NCBI GenBank assembly: GCA_021775715.1 | Contig: JAJFHI010000049.1 | Location: 1 to 5,681, forward strand | Direction of reading: 5' to 3' | DNA length: 5,681 nt | Origin: Hyphomicrobiaceae bacterium | Lineage (GTDB): Bacteria; Pseudomonadota; Alphaproteobacteria; Rhizobiales; Hyphomicrobiaceae | Part shown: positions 1 through 5,210 of the stretch, in pieces | Numbering within the stretch: the first letter of the stretch is position 1 | How the letters are laid out: every line of letters starts with the position of its first letter | Notes under the pieces: model-generated | Seen by the model: only the letters and a program-made list of their open reading frames with translations | Told to the model about the DNA's origin: nothing | The model's database searches: none | Program-made: the position numbers and the translations under genes

Positions 1-815
1 TGCTCGTAGCGCGCGATCGACTTGTCAAACCGCTGCGCCTCCATCTCTTCATTGCCGAAATATTTGACGGTTTCAAAGTTTAGGAGGCTGTCGATGGCCT
101 TCGTATTGGCTTCGGTGTCGCTGTCGTTCATCTCACGGCGAATAGCGAGCCGCCATTCGGATGCTGCAAGCGTGTACCACATGAACGCACCAACGGTGAC
201 GACGACGATCAATACGTAGGTTAGGTCGAAATAGTAGAACAAGAGTGCGCAGACGAGGATCAACTCGAGCAACGTCGGCACCAAGTTAAGAATACCCATA
301 CGAATGATGAGCTCAATGGCGCGCGCCGCACGTTCCAAAACACGGCTCAAGCCGCCGGTACGCCGTTCCATGTGAAAGCGCATGCCAAGCTCGTGCAGAT
401 GGCGGAAAGTTCGATTGTTCAAAGTGCGGACGGCGTGCTGGCCAACCTTCGTGAAAAACAAATCCCGCACTTGGTTCAGAACCATCATCAAAACGCGGCC
501 CGCACCATAGGCAAAGATCAACCCGCCAACCCCAATCGTGACCGGGTCGAGGCCGAACACGGTTGAGCCGTCGCCCTCACCGGCCAATAAGTCCGCCGCC
601 TTCTTGTAAAAGATCGGTATACCGACAGTGACGACCTTGGCCAGCATCAAGATCGCAAATGCAAGCAGTACGCGGCGGCGCAGATCTGGTCGGTCTTTCG
701 GCCAGACAAACGGCAACAGCCCGTAAAACACGACCCAAGGATCCTCCCGGGCGGTGAGAGATAGGCTGCTGCGATCAATGGTTGGAGACCGGTCCTGGCC
801 GGCTGCACGTGACAT
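1..815 (-). CDS. atm1: Atm1/HMT-type ABC exporter, N-terminal half (partial)
   Basis: This is a half-size ABC exporter of the Atm1 family. Known members sit in the inner membrane and export glutathione-linked sulfur or metal compounds, linking them to Fe-S cluster homeostasis and heavy-metal tolerance. The window holds 271 codons, and the ATP-binding domain lies beyond base 1. Visible family marks are PWVVFYGLLPFVWPKDRPDL at residues 27-45, a first membrane helix at about 49-68 ending IPIFYKKAADLL, a second at about 93-112, HLHELGMRFHMERRTGGLSR at 139-158, paired helices at about 176-215, and SLLNFETVKYFGNEEMEAQR at 243-262. The last segment is almost diagnostic of Atm1 proteins. ATG at 815 is preferred because the conserved region starts shortly after it and a TATAAT lies 6 bases upstream. 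No Shine-Dalgarno sequence precedes it. An in-frame ATG at 872 with a weak AGG would add 19 unconserved-looking residues. The gene follows the LysM gene on the same strand after 115 bases. The family call is strong; the exported substrate is inferred. Confidence 0.93.
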   Translation of the reverse strand, partial: MSRAAGQDRSPTIDRSSLSLTAREDPWVVFYGLLPFVWPKDRPDLRRRVLLAFAILMLAKVVTVGIPIFYKKAADLLAGEGDGSTVFGLDPVTIGVGGLIFAYGAGRVLMMVLNQVRDLFFTKVGQHAVRTLNNRTFRHLHELGMRFHMERRTGGLSRVLERAARAIELIIRMGILNLVPTLLELILVCALLFYYFDLTYVLIVVVTVGAFMWYTLAASEWRLAIRREMNDSDTEANTKAIDSLLNFETVKYFGNEEMEAQRFDKSIARYE

Positions 816-821
816 GTGGGT

Positions 822-827
822 ATTATA
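822..827 (-). promoter_or_regulatory. Perfect -10 box (TATAAT) before the exporter gene
   Basis: The minus strand reads TATAAT followed by ACCCAC and then the ATG of the exporter at 815. A transcript started at the normal distance from this box would begin at or next to the ATG, so the mRNA would be nearly leaderless. This agrees with the lack of a Shine-Dalgarno sequence. The -35 position at 17-base spacing reads GCATCC, a poor match to TTGACA, and no TG extension precedes the box. Chance occurrence cannot be excluded. Confidence 0.4.
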
Positions 828-915
828 CGCGATTTGCGCGAAACGGATGCCGCGACATTTGTTGCCATGCATAACGGCCTGGACAACGCTCCACGCTACG
901 CTACATCGTCCCGCT

Positions 916-938
916 GACGGTCAAAATGACCTACCGTC
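916..938. repeat. Inverted repeat across the stop codon of the LysM gene
   Basis: GACGGT and ACCGTC arms enclose 11 bases. An alternative inner pairing is GGTCA/TGACC around three bases. The repeat spans the TAG stop of the LysM gene at 931-933. No T-run follows on either strand, so it is not a standard intrinsic terminator. It might slow exonucleases at the 3' end or be chance. Confidence 0.3.
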
Positions 939-3165
939 GGGGAAGATAAAACCGCTGACAAGGATAAATCCGATTTGGATTGCGTATCTTTTTCCGGTTC
1001 GCACGAACAATCTTGCGATACTTATAACCCTTGCGGTAGTGCCGCTTCGAGATCTTCCAGAGCGTATCGCCTTTTTTGACAACGTAGCGTCCGGGAAGCG
1101 GTTTGACGAGGCGACCGGCGCGGTGGCGACACCGGCCAGAGCGCATACGGGCACGCGGGCGATGCCGCGCCTTTGGCCGCCGTTTTACATACCCGGCAAC
1201 AGCCGTCCGACGCCGCGATGCCTTTCGACGACGCGATGCCTTTCTGCGGGCTGCCCGATATCTGCGCACTTTTCTCTTTGCAGCCAACCGCCGGTGCTTG
1301 GCTTGGATCTTTCTTTTTGATTTTGCCATGCGCTTATTGCTGCGCGATGTCCGGCGAACGACCTCGTCATTAACAGCGGCCGTTTCATAACGGCGCTCCG
1401 TTTGCGCTGCCGTCGTCGCCTTGTCATTCTCCTCAGCGGCCGCACGACGGCGTTCTTTTTCGCGGGCGGCCGCGATGACACGTTCAGCCTCCGCTGCCCG
1501 GTCTTTTCCTGCGGCCTGAGCCGCTGCGGCAATACGTGCTTTGTCTGCAGCACGCGCAGCCTCTGCCGCAGCACGGTCTTTCGCCAGGCGCTCTGCGGCA
1601 TCACGTTCTTGTTGGCGCGCGGCCGCCAGCTCTTGCTCTGCCTTGCGCAGGGCTTCGCGTTCCTCTGCCTTGCGCGCTTCTGCAAGTCTTGCCGCTTCCT
1701 CCGCAACACGTGCTGCTTTGGCCGACTCGCTGGCCGCTGCTGCATCTGCTGCTGCTCGTTTGGCCTGCGCTTCTTGCTGAGCCTTTTGCTCAGCGGCAAG
1801 ACGCGCGGTTTCTGCCTGGCGTTTGCGTTCAGCTTCCGCCAAACGTTTTTGTTCTGCCTCAGCCTCAGCCGCAACGCGCGCTTTCTCTCTCGCCTCGGCG
1901 TCAGCTTCTGCCTGCTGTTGCGCCTTGGCGGCATTCATCGCTTCTTGCGCGGCTTCTTCCGCCTCCCGCGCCATGCGCACGACCTCGTCCGTCAAATCGG
2001 GCGTCGGCTGTGCGGGCGTGACCCCGGCCACCTCTGCCTTTGACTGCGGGACAGGAACGTCTATCTGCGGTTCAGGCTCGACCACCTCAGGTGCCGGTTG
2101 GGTGTCAGGACTTAAAACATCGACATCTTCGCTGGTGGGATCTTTTGCAGCGATATCTGTCGCTGGGCCCGTTTCAAGCTCGCGAACAACCTTTTGCTGA
2201 TAATCGCGGTTGGCAGCAGCAATCCACTCCGTCACATTGTCAAAAACCCAGTAAGGAAATGGGCGCGCCGCCGGATAAACCGTTGTGTCGCCCGCTGCAC
2301 CGTCTGCGCCGGACACGGCGGCAGCAGTTTCTCGGGATTGCGGATCGGTCGGGTCCGTTATGGTCGGTTCCGTATCCGCAGATTGCCCAGCCTCGTCAGC
2401 GGGTGCGGGCAGAACGTCTCCCGTCCCCGGCACCGACAATTCCTTGATGACGATGCCTTGATAGTCTTGTGCTGATTTTTCCAACCACTCCCTGACGGGT
2501 GCAAAGGGGCTTACTTTTTCTTCCGCGCCGTCCGTCGCTCGCTCAGTTTGCGATGTCGCGTCGTTGGTTGTTTGCGTACTTTGTGCAACTTGGATTTCCA
2601 AGGCGTCTGCCGTCGTTTGAAATAAACCAAGGCCGTCGTCGTTGGAGTCATAGGCACGGCCATCAAAGGCCATAACAGCGATACCGGAAAAATTCTCCGG
2701 AACCGACATGACGATGTCCCGCGAACGAATGTCAGAGGCGGATGGATAATCTTTGAAACGATCGCCCGAAGGCAAGGTCGCGACAGCCGTGACATCGTGA
2801 TCACCGGCTTCGAATAGATGCGAAACTTCAATTTCCCAAGTGCCGTCGCGCGACGCAATTGCCTGGCCCATGAAGTCACCGTTGGCAAGAAGCGTAACGC
2901 GTGCGCCTCCCGGGCCATTGCCTGCAAACAAGGCTCCGACTTCGCGCTCTACAATAACCTGGGAAACCTCGACGTCGGCGGGCGTGATGTCGGCTTTTGG
3001 CAAAGCGCCAAAGCCCGGTTCGAGACGACGGTTCGGCAGCACGATTTCAGTGCCGGAAGACCACCAGCCATTACCACGATCGTTTGGTGGCGCGATCAAC
3101 GGCGTCGCAACAGCAACAGCGCCAGCCGCAGCCAACCCCGTCAAATAACCCCAGCTCCCCAGCAT
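931..3165 (-). CDS. LysM-domain envelope protein with Ig-like module, TolA-like coiled coil and very basic tail
   Basis: This 744-residue protein probably binds peptidoglycan in the periplasm. In order it has a hydrophobic N-terminus (residues 2-25, ending PLIAPPND), an Ig-like module at about 62-131 (GARVTLLANGDF, DGTWEIEV, AGDHDVTAVA), an acidic Pro/Thr-rich linker at about 200-393, an Ala/Glu/Lys/Arg coiled coil at about 394-596, a Lys/Arg-rich stretch at about 604-692, and one LysM domain at about 693-742 (YVVKKGDTLWKISKRHY ... NPNRIYPCQRFYLP). Two EW...DYQ repeats lie in the linker. The start is well bounded: an in-frame TGA at 3174-3172 leaves only TTG at 3168 or ATG at 3165. GGAAGG at 3175-3180 serves either start; ATG is chosen. 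No Lys or Arg precedes the hydrophobic segment, so the signal peptide or anchor is atypical. The combination resembles LysM proteins annotated in alphaproteobacteria. The LysM call is firm, but the cellular role is unknown and no enzymatic domain is seen. Confidence 0.92.
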   Translation of the reverse strand: MLGSWGYLTGLAAAGAVAVATPLIAPPNDRGNGWWSSGTEIVLPNRRLEPGFGALPKADITPADVEVSQVIVEREVGALFAGNGPGGARVTLLANGDFMGQAIASRDGTWEIEVSHLFEAGDHDVTAVATLPSGDRFKDYPSASDIRSRDIVMSVPENFSGIAVMAFDGRAYDSNDDGLGLFQTTADALEIQVAQSTQTTNDATSQTERATDGAEEKVSPFAPVREWLEKSAQDYQGIVIKELSVPGTGDVLPAPADEAGQSADTEPTITDPTDPQSRETAAAVSGADGAAGDTTVYPAARPFPYWVFDNVTEWIAAANRDYQQKVVRELETGPATDIAAKDPTSEDVDVLSPDTQPAPEVVEPEPQIDVPVPQSKAEVAGVTPAQPTPDLTDEVVRMAREAEEAAQEAMNAAKAQQQAEADAEAREKARVAAEAEAEQKRLAEAERKRQAETARLAAEQKAQQEAQAKRAAADAAAASESAKAARVAEEAARLAEARKAEEREALRKAEQELAAARQQERDAAERLAKDRAAAEAARAADKARIAAAAQAAGKDRAAEAERVIAAAREKERRRAAAEENDKATTAAQTERRYETAAVNDEVVRRTSRSNKRMAKSKRKIQAKHRRLAAKRKVRRYRAARRKASRRRKASRRRTAVAGYVKRRPKARHRPRARMRSGRCRHRAGRLVKPLPGRYVVKKGDTLWKISKRHYRKGYKYRKIVRANRKKIRNPNRIYPCQRFYLPRR
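1214..1249 (-). repeat. 18-bp tandem repeat coding for KASRRR twice
   Basis: Two adjacent 18-base units, 1214-1231 and 1232-1249, share CGCGATGCCTTTC at their plus-strand start and differ only near their ends. Read on the minus strand they encode KASRRR in tandem inside the basic region of the LysM protein. The repeat keeps the reading frame, so copy number could vary without breaking the gene. Confidence 0.75.
2152..2241 (-). repeat. Protein repeat, second copy of the EW...DYQ motif in the LysM protein
   Basis: Residues 309-338 read DNVTEWIAAANRDYQQKVVR and continue ELETGPATDI. They match the earlier copy at residues 222-251 as V-x-EW-[LI]-x5-DYQ-x2-V-[IV]-[KR]-EL. The surrounding acidic, proline-rich linker shows no such similarity, so this looks like a short duplicated helix. 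Confidence 0.7.
2413..2502 (-). repeat. Protein repeat, first copy of the EW...DYQ motif in the LysM protein
   Basis: Residues 222-251 read APVREWLEKSAQDYQGIVIK and continue ELSVPGTGDV. About 87 residues later the same pattern returns with conserved E, W, DYQ and EL positions. Both copies are predicted amphipathic helices by eye and sit between low-complexity stretches. Confidence 0.7.
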
Positions 3166-3174
3166 CAAACGTCA

Positions 3175-3180
3175 CCTTCC
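3175..3180 (-). promoter_or_regulatory. Ribosome binding site of the LysM gene
   Basis: The minus strand reads GGAAGG, then nine bases to ATG at 3165 or six bases to TTG at 3168. It is a strong purine-rich match and fixes the start to one of two adjacent codons. An in-frame TGA lies between the site and the start. Confidence 0.75.
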
Positions 3181-3187
3181 CAATTTC

Positions 3188-3226
3188 CAAGATAGAAATT
3201 GTATTTACTTTTCGCGTTCTATCTTG
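3188..3226 (-). promoter_or_regulatory. 10-bp perfect dyad before the LysM gene (operator or leader hairpin)
   Basis: CAAGATAGAA at 3188-3197 and TTCTATCTTG at 3217-3226 are perfect inverted copies separated by 19 bases. The centre lies about 42 bases before the LysM ATG, and the inner end is 8 bases from the ribosome binding site. It could be a regulator site or a hairpin in the mRNA leader. On the plus strand the second arm is followed by seven T, which resembles a terminator, but no plus-strand gene lies upstream to need one. Confidence 0.5.
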
Positions 3227-3242
3227 TTTTTTTAAGTTTTAA

Positions 3243-3256
3243 TATCAACATTGATA
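3243..3256. promoter_or_regulatory. 14-bp palindrome TATCAACATTGATA, operator-like
   Basis: Six-base arms TATCAA and TTGATA surround two bases in the AT-rich part of the divergent promoter region. The size and near-symmetry suit a dimeric transcription factor. On the minus strand one arm reads TTGATA, close to a -35 box, but the hexamers 16-18 bases downstream match TATAAT poorly. Function is inferred. Confidence 0.35.
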
Positions 3257-3289
3257 ACTAGCTTAGCCTTAACAGCCGGGCGACACCAA

Positions 3290-3357
3290 GGCAGGTGCGA
3301 CAACCCCACGATAACCCTGTCCTCAGGTCGCAATGTTGGTTAATCCGCGCGCCTGCC
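3290..3357. other. Nested stem-loop element upstream of the LOG gene
   Basis: As plus-strand RNA, GGCAGGUGCG at 3290-3299 can pair with CGCGCCUGCC at 3348-3357 through nine Watson-Crick pairs and one U-G pair. Inside, UAACC pairs with GGUUA and CCUG with CAGG around a four-base loop. The three stems nest in one fold about 68 bases long, ending 156 bases before the LOG start. It matches no riboswitch or small RNA that I recognise. Confidence 0.3.
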
Positions 3358-3500
3358 CCAAATAGGCTATGCTGGCTGGCGGTTTAGCCACGCGCCGCTG
3401 CGTGATACTTGCACGACACATTGCTGCAATAATGCGCGCGGATGCTCGCTCTGGGACGCAAGTTCGCGCCCAGACAACTCATCCGCATCATCAATTTCAA

Positions 3501-3506
3501 AAAGGA
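3501..3506 (+). promoter_or_regulatory. Ribosome binding site of the LOG gene
   Basis: AAAGGA stands seven bases before ATG at 3514. It selects this start over an in-frame start at 3442, whose 24 extra residues do not resemble the family. Confidence 0.75.
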
Positions 3507-3513
3507 CACCCAT

Positions 3514-4146
3514 ATGCAGGACAAGCCCGAACCAACCCAAAACACTCATCACAAAATCGAAAAGGTGTGCGTCTATTGCGGGTCCGGCAAGGGAAACAAC
3601 CCAGCGTATGGGGCAGCAGCCAAGACACTCGGTCGTGCTCTAGCTGCCGAAGACATCGGACTGGTCTACGGTGGCGGCAGTCTCGGTCTGATGGGCGAAG
3701 TGGCCCGTGCCACGCTAAAAGGCGGCGGCAACGTTGTTGGCATCATCCCTTCGTTTCTCTCCGAGAAAGAGAAGATGCTGCGCGATGTCAACGAGCTCAT
3801 AATCACCAACGACATGCACGAGCGCAAGAAACTGATGTATGAGAAATCGGACGCATTCGTTGCACTTCCAGGCGGCATTGGAACGCTGGAAGAACTCGTT
3901 GAACAACTAACGTGGTCACAACTTGGCCGGCACCACAAACCGATCGTCGTCGCAAACATCGAAGGCTTCTGGGACCCATTCAAAGCGCTCCTCGCTCACA
4001 TGAAGGAAGACGCCTTCATTCGTGTCGGCCTTGATGTCAGCTTTACTGTCGTCGATCGCGCAGAGCAGATCGTTCCGGCCATTTTGGCCGCCGCATCAAG
4101 CGAACCCGACATCGCACCCGAAATCGCCATTACCGCGAAATTCTAA
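3514..4146 (+). CDS. LOG family protein (putative nucleoside monophosphate phosphoribohydrolase)
   Basis: This 210-residue cytosolic protein belongs to the Lonely Guy (LOG) family with a Rossmann-like fold. Studied members release a free base from nucleoside 5'-monophosphates, including cytokinin ribotides; many bacterial members were once called lysine decarboxylases by mistake. The order of motifs is VCVYCGSGKGNNPAY at residues 18-32, VYGGGSLGLMG at 51-61, VVGIIPSFL at 74-82, MHERKKLMYEKSDAFVALPG at 101-120, and the active-site signature PGGIGTLEE at 119-127, followed by LTWSQLGRHHKPI. The length fits the family. The first 15 or so residues are polar and variable, and the C-terminal tail after about 190 is Ala-rich. 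The gene diverges from the LysM gene and is followed after 109 bases by meaB on the same strand, so cotranscription is possible. The substrate cannot be told from sequence, and plant-hormone production should not be assumed. Confidence 0.93.
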   Translation: MQDKPEPTQNTHHKIEKVCVYCGSGKGNNPAYGAAAKTLGRALAAEDIGLVYGGGSLGLMGEVARATLKGGGNVVGIIPSFLSEKEKMLRDVNELIITNDMHERKKLMYEKSDAFVALPGGIGTLEELVEQLTWSQLGRHHKPIVVANIEGFWDPFKALLAHMKEDAFIRVGLDVSFTVVDRAEQIVPAILAAASSEPDIAPEIAITAKF

Positions 4147-4166
4147 CCATAATCCGTCGTTGAAGG

Positions 4167-4241
4167 GTGTTGGTTTTCCAGGCATCGAGCTTGCGTCGCC
4201 TTGTGCTTCCGCGTATGCCCGGTTTCAAGCGAAACCAACAC
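4167..4241 (+). promoter_or_regulatory. Mutually exclusive hairpins in the leader of meaB
   Basis: GTGTTGGTTT at 4167-4176 and AAACCAACAC at 4232-4241 are perfect 10-base inverted copies with 55 bases between. The right arm overlaps a second compact hairpin, GGTTTC-AAGC-GAAACC at 4221-4236. Both cannot form at once. The element ends a few bases before the AGG and TTG start of meaB. There is no T-run, so any effect would be on translation or RNA stability, not intrinsic termination. Confidence 0.4.
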
Positions 4242-4245
4242 AGAC

Positions 4246-4248
4246 AGG
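4246..4248 (+). promoter_or_regulatory. Ribosome binding site deciding the TTG start of meaB
   Basis: A short AGG (within ACAGGC) lies seven bases before TTG at 4256. It is weak, but it is the best placed site before the conserved part of MeaB. The in-frame TTG at 4160 has none. Confidence 0.45.
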
Positions 4249-4255
4249 CATTTAC

Positions 4256-5206
4256 TTGACCGCCACTCTGTCCAAATTCGACACTCCCGAAGCGCTGGTC
4301 GCGGCCGTCTGCGCTGGCGAACGCCGTGCCATTGCAGCGGCCATTACATCGTTGGAAGCAATGTCGGCCAACGCGCCAGACATTCTCAAGGCAATGCAAC
4401 CACATTTGGGCCACGCGCTCGTCGTTGGCTTCACCGGACCTCCGGGTGCCGGCAAATCGACATTGGTCAATGCGCTGATCAAGCACCTGCGCGACGCGGG
4501 CAGAACCGTTGGCGTCATCGCAGTTGACCCTTCAAGCCCGGTTTCGGGTGGTGCGATCCTCGGCGACCGCATCCGTATGACCGCGGCGCTAAACGACGAC
4601 GGCGTCTTCATGCGATCGCTGGCAAGCCGCGGTGCACTTGGCGGTCTGTCACCGGCAGCGGTCCGCGTTATCGACGCATTCGATGCCGCCGCATTCGATA
4701 TCATTCTCCTGGAGACCGTCGGCACCGGCCAAACCGAAATTGACGTGGCCGAAGTGACCGACGTGCGCGTCGTTATTTCCGCACCGGGACTCGGTGACGA
4801 CATCCAGGCGATGAAAGCTGGCCTGCTCGAAATTGCAGACATCCTCGTGGTCAACAAGGCCGACCGTGAAGGAGCTGAACGCACCGTGCATCAGTTGATG
4901 GGCGCCCTGTCTATCCGCGCGCCTGGCCGGCCCAAGCCGCCGGTCCTCAAGACCACAGCACTTACCGGCGACGGTGTTACCGAATTGTTGGAAGCAATTG
5001 ATGCAGCGGGTGCCCCTGTGATTGCCGAGGGCGTTGCCGGTCGCCGCCACCGCCGAGCGCGCTATCTCATCGCCCGTGCCGCTGCCGACGTCGTCGCCCA
5101 ACGCATCCGCGACGGCCGCGACGGTGCACTCGACAAACTTGCCGACGCCGTCCTAACAGGCGAACTCACACCAAACGATGCAGCTGTGAAGTTGTTGGGG
5201 AAGTAG
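4256..5206 (+). CDS. meaB: MeaB/ArgK-type P-loop GTPase, chaperone of a B12-dependent acyl-CoA mutase
   Basis: MeaB GTPases bind adenosylcobalamin-dependent mutases such as methylmalonyl-CoA mutase, gate cofactor loading and protect against inactivation; ArgK is an older name based on a withdrawn kinase role. With TTG at 4256 the protein has 316 residues, close to the usual 310-330. Motifs are the P-loop GFTGPPGAGKST at 58-69, VDPSSPVSGGAILGDRIRM at 90-108, MRSLASRGALGGLS at 119-132, G3 ETVGTGQTE at 153-161, APGLGDDIQAMKAGLLEIAD at 176-195, and G4 NKAD at 200-203. An Arg/Ala-rich C-terminal helix follows, as in the dimer-forming arm. The frame stays open back to 4022 inside the LOG gene, but that extension shows no family similarity. 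G3 has Thr where many MeaB proteins have Val (ETVGVGQ). No mutase gene is in the window, so the partner is unknown. The family call is strong; the start codon is moderately sure. Confidence 0.92.
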   Translation: MTATLSKFDTPEALVAAVCAGERRAIAAAITSLEAMSANAPDILKAMQPHLGHALVVGFTGPPGAGKSTLVNALIKHLRDAGRTVGVIAVDPSSPVSGGAILGDRIRMTAALNDDGVFMRSLASRGALGGLSPAAVRVIDAFDAAAFDIILLETVGTGQTEIDVAEVTDVRVVISAPGLGDDIQAMKAGLLEIADILVVNKADREGAERTVHQLMGALSIRAPGRPKPPVLKTTALTGDGVTELLEAIDAAGAPVIAEGVAGRRHRRARYLIARAAADVVAQRIRDGRDGALDKLADAVLTGELTPNDAAVKLLGK

Positions 5207-5210
5207 AGAC

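Larger units (their letters stand above)
3166..3513. other. Divergent intergenic region between the LysM gene and the LOG gene
   Basis: These 348 bases hold no convincing gene. About 3181-3260 is clearly more AT-rich than the rest of the window and must carry the control region of the minus-strand LysM gene, and perhaps part of the plus-strand LOG control. On the minus strand TGATATTAA around 3248-3240 resembles an extended -10 box, but no good -35 box accompanies it. On the plus strand TTGCAC near 3409 and AATAAT near 3428 are too close together to form a standard promoter. Three inverted repeats in the region are listed separately. From about 3360 the sequence is open in the LOG frame only as an upstream extension with no family similarity. 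Confidence 0.6.

Noticed and set aside
754..1320. 188-codon open frame on the plus strand
   Set aside because: It runs antisense to the LysM 3' end and the exporter 5' end, has no recognisable motif, and its composition mirrors the opposite-strand coding bias.
1185..1934. 249-codon minus-strand open frame in another frame of the LysM gene
   Set aside because: The Arg/Gln-rich product is a frame-shifted copy of the repetitive coil region, with no ribosome binding site or family motif.
1402..2043. 213-codon plus-strand open frame, Cys/Leu/Phe/Arg-rich, and overlapping shorter ones
   Set aside because: It is the antisense shadow of the Ala/Glu/Lys/Arg coiled-coil codons of the LysM gene, which rarely give stops on the other strand.
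3188..3233. Intrinsic terminator on the plus strand
   Set aside because: It has a stem and T7, but the stem is AT-rich with a 19-base loop and no plus-strand gene lies before it; a role in the LysM leader or promoter is likelier.
3442..3513. Upstream in-frame start for the LOG gene
   Set aside because: The 24 extra residues do not resemble the family, while ATG at 3514 has AAAGGA seven bases upstream.
4022..4255. Long N-terminal extension of MeaB overlapping the LOG gene
   Set aside because: The extension would overlap 125 bases of LOG coding sequence, shows no MeaB similarity, and makes the protein far longer than usual.
4252..4275. GCCACTCTG resembling the B12 box of a cobalamin riboswitch
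   Set aside because: It differs from the usual GCCACTG box, lies inside the start of meaB, and the other conserved riboswitch parts are missing upstream.
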